Assembly (NCBI GenBank): GCA_029959615.1
Contig: JASCOD010000001.1
Coordinates: 1,612,001-1,676,000 of the forward strand
Length of the DNA stretch: 64,000 nt
Reading direction: 5' to 3'
DNA from: Flavobacteriaceae bacterium PS02338
GTDB lineage: Bacteria; Bacteroidota; Bacteroidia; Sphingobacteriales; Sphingobacteriaceae
Below, in pieces: positions 62,945 to 64,000 of the stretch (position 1 is the stretch's first letter; each line of letters begins with the position of its first letter). Below the pieces are notes generated by a model. The model was not told the DNA's origin and did no database searches. It was given only the letters and a program-made list of their open reading frames with translations. A program made the position numbers and the translations under genes.

Positions 62945-64000
62945 ATGAAAATCATGAGAAATAAATATACTTACCTTAAAGAATTGCTATCCTTTGCTGC
63001 TGTACTGATACTTTTTCAGTCCTGCGAAAAGTTTTTGGAAGAAGCTCCTTCCAAAACCAGCTCATTGGTAGTAAAGACTACAACGCAACTTAATGCATTA
63101 CTCAATAACCAGGCAACTTTCTACTTGGAAGGTAATCGTACCCTTGTTTATTCTAGTGACGACTATGCCCTTACTACCGATATCTATAATGGAGGTAGAG
63201 GCGTATTTTCTAGTATGGCAGGTTTCCAATTTGCACTTTGGGATACACAGTACCTTCCGGATGATACACGTGAGGGATTTTGGAGTGGCGAATACAGGAA
63301 GATTTTCGTTGCGAACTTGGCATTGAACAACGTAGATAAAGTGGAAGGTTCGGCACAAGAAAAAGCAATTATCAAAGCTGATGCACACTTCATTAGAGCT
63401 TATAGCTACTGGGTACTCGCTAATACTTACTGTTTACCGTATACCAATCAAAATAAAAACGAGTTGGGATTGCCTATCAAAACCAGTACTAGTTTCGAGG
63501 AGCCTTTAGAACGTCAATCGTTAGAAAAGGTTTATGAGCAGATAGAAGCCGATCTTGTTGAAGCATTGAAAACCCCCGTAAGCTTAGTGCAAAATGGAAA
63601 AGCTAAACATTGGAGAGCAAGTAAGGCGGGCGTAAATGCTTTTGCAGCGAGATACTATCTTAACAGAAATAATAATGAAAAAGCCATAGAGCATGCTAAT
63701 GCGGCATTAGCTGATTACAATGTTTTGGTCGATTATAATGTGGATATGAAGTATGGTAGAGATCAAACTGTAGCCATCAATTCTGGTACACCAACAGCAC
63801 AAAACGTAGTGCTGAAATATCCGTATACCCATGATAACCAGACCGACCAAACCGATATGGTAGGTTGGAAGGAATTTCTATACTTCAGGATGCTAAACCA
63901 CGAATCTTGGTGGTATATTCCAAGTCAAGAACTTCTAGGACTTTACGACAAGGATCATGACTTAAGATATCAGTTTCATGTGGTAGAAGGCTATTCTTAC
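62945..64000 (+). CDS. SusD/RagB family lipoprotein, 3' end outside window
   Basis: 352 residues are visible. The lipoprotein signal AAVLILFQSC is followed by EKFLEEAPSKTSSLVVKTTT, the standard SusD start, and then the helical TPR-like core with KADAHFIRAYSYWVLANTYC and LGLPIKTSTSFEEPLERQSL, both typical of SusD. It lies 3 bases after the SusC stop and would form the surface lid and ligand-binding partner of that barrel. The substrate cannot be read from the sequence. Confidence 0.92.
   Translation, partial: MKIMRNKYTYLKELLSFAAVLILFQSCEKFLEEAPSKTSSLVVKTTTQLNALLNNQATFYLEGNRTLVYSSDDYALTTDIYNGGRGVFSSMAGFQFALWDTQYLPDDTREGFWSGEYRKIFVANLALNNVDKVEGSAQEKAIIKADAHFIRAYSYWVLANTYCLPYTNQNKNELGLPIKTSTSFEEPLERQSLEKVYEQIEADLVEALKTPVSLVQNGKAKHWRASKAGVNAFAARYYLNRNNNEKAIEHANAALADYNVLVDYNVDMKYGRDQTVAINSGTPTAQNVVLKYPYTHDNQTDQTDMVGWKEFLYFRMLNHESWWYIPSQELLGLYDKDHDLRYQFHVVEGYSY

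Overview
The window is chromosomal DNA from a member of the Bacteroidetes, most likely Sphingobacteriaceae (Pedobacter-like). The evidence is the low GC content, TAnnTTTG-type -7 promoter elements (one with a perfect TTTG-N19-TATCTTTG arrangement in front of tRNA-Pro), SusC/SusD and DUF4249-linked TonB receptors, a type IX secretion sorting domain, bacillithiol-system proteins, and a serine palmitoyltransferase with its partners. Genus is an inference. No insertion sequence, prophage, CRISPR array or rRNA was seen.

Layout. (1) 1-10257, all minus strand: a lipid cluster read from high to low coordinates: serine palmitoyltransferase, bacterial-type ceramide synthase, ceramide reductase, inositol-3-phosphate synthase, PgpA-family phosphatase, GtrA membrane protein, DUF5686 outer-membrane protein, CDP-alcohol phosphatidyltransferase fused to DUF4833, and a fatty-acid hydroxylase cut by the window edge. 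Together these predict inositol-headed, 2-hydroxylated sphingolipids. (2) 10668-17085: a DUF4249 lipoprotein and a TonB receptor whose C-terminus is frameshifted, divergent from a LytS/LytTR two-component pair and an AraC regulator. (3) 17260-28104: housekeeping and stress genes (OsmC, Mqo, YtxJ, RibH, TPR protein, RecF, DUF721, two FKBP isomerases, Ndk, NrnA-like DHH phosphoesterase, TatD). (4) 28480-36561: asparaginase, a CstB-like persulfide dioxygenase/rhodanese, YpdA, the AguB/AguA putrescine pair, a GIY-YIG protein bracketed by palindromic repeats, and FabG. (5) 36614-52199: cell-envelope, central-metabolism and transport genes (L,D-transpeptidase, vWA-like membrane protein, TRIC family, DivIC, enolase, YeeE/YedE pair, RluA-type pseudouridine synthase, PanB, CarA, ABC exporter). 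(6) 52446-58043: a very large GH81 beta-1,3-glucanase with three discoidin domains and a T9SS tail. (7) 58864-64000: tRNA-Pro, then a SAM-I riboswitch whose first large downstream gene is a SusC/SusD pair, truncated at the window end.

The most striking points are the SAM-I riboswitch placed on a SusCD outer-membrane importer, with a candidate small Cys/Met-containing ORF and a mini-ORF in its leader; the physical merger of ceramide and inositol-lipid genes in one cluster with an in-frame CDP-alcohol transferase/DUF4833 fusion; a probable one-base frameshift in a TonB receptor; and several families of dispersed palindromic repeats, one bracketing a GIY-YIG gene and another lying inside the 5' coding end of an ABC permease. 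All family assignments are from reading the sequences, without database searches.
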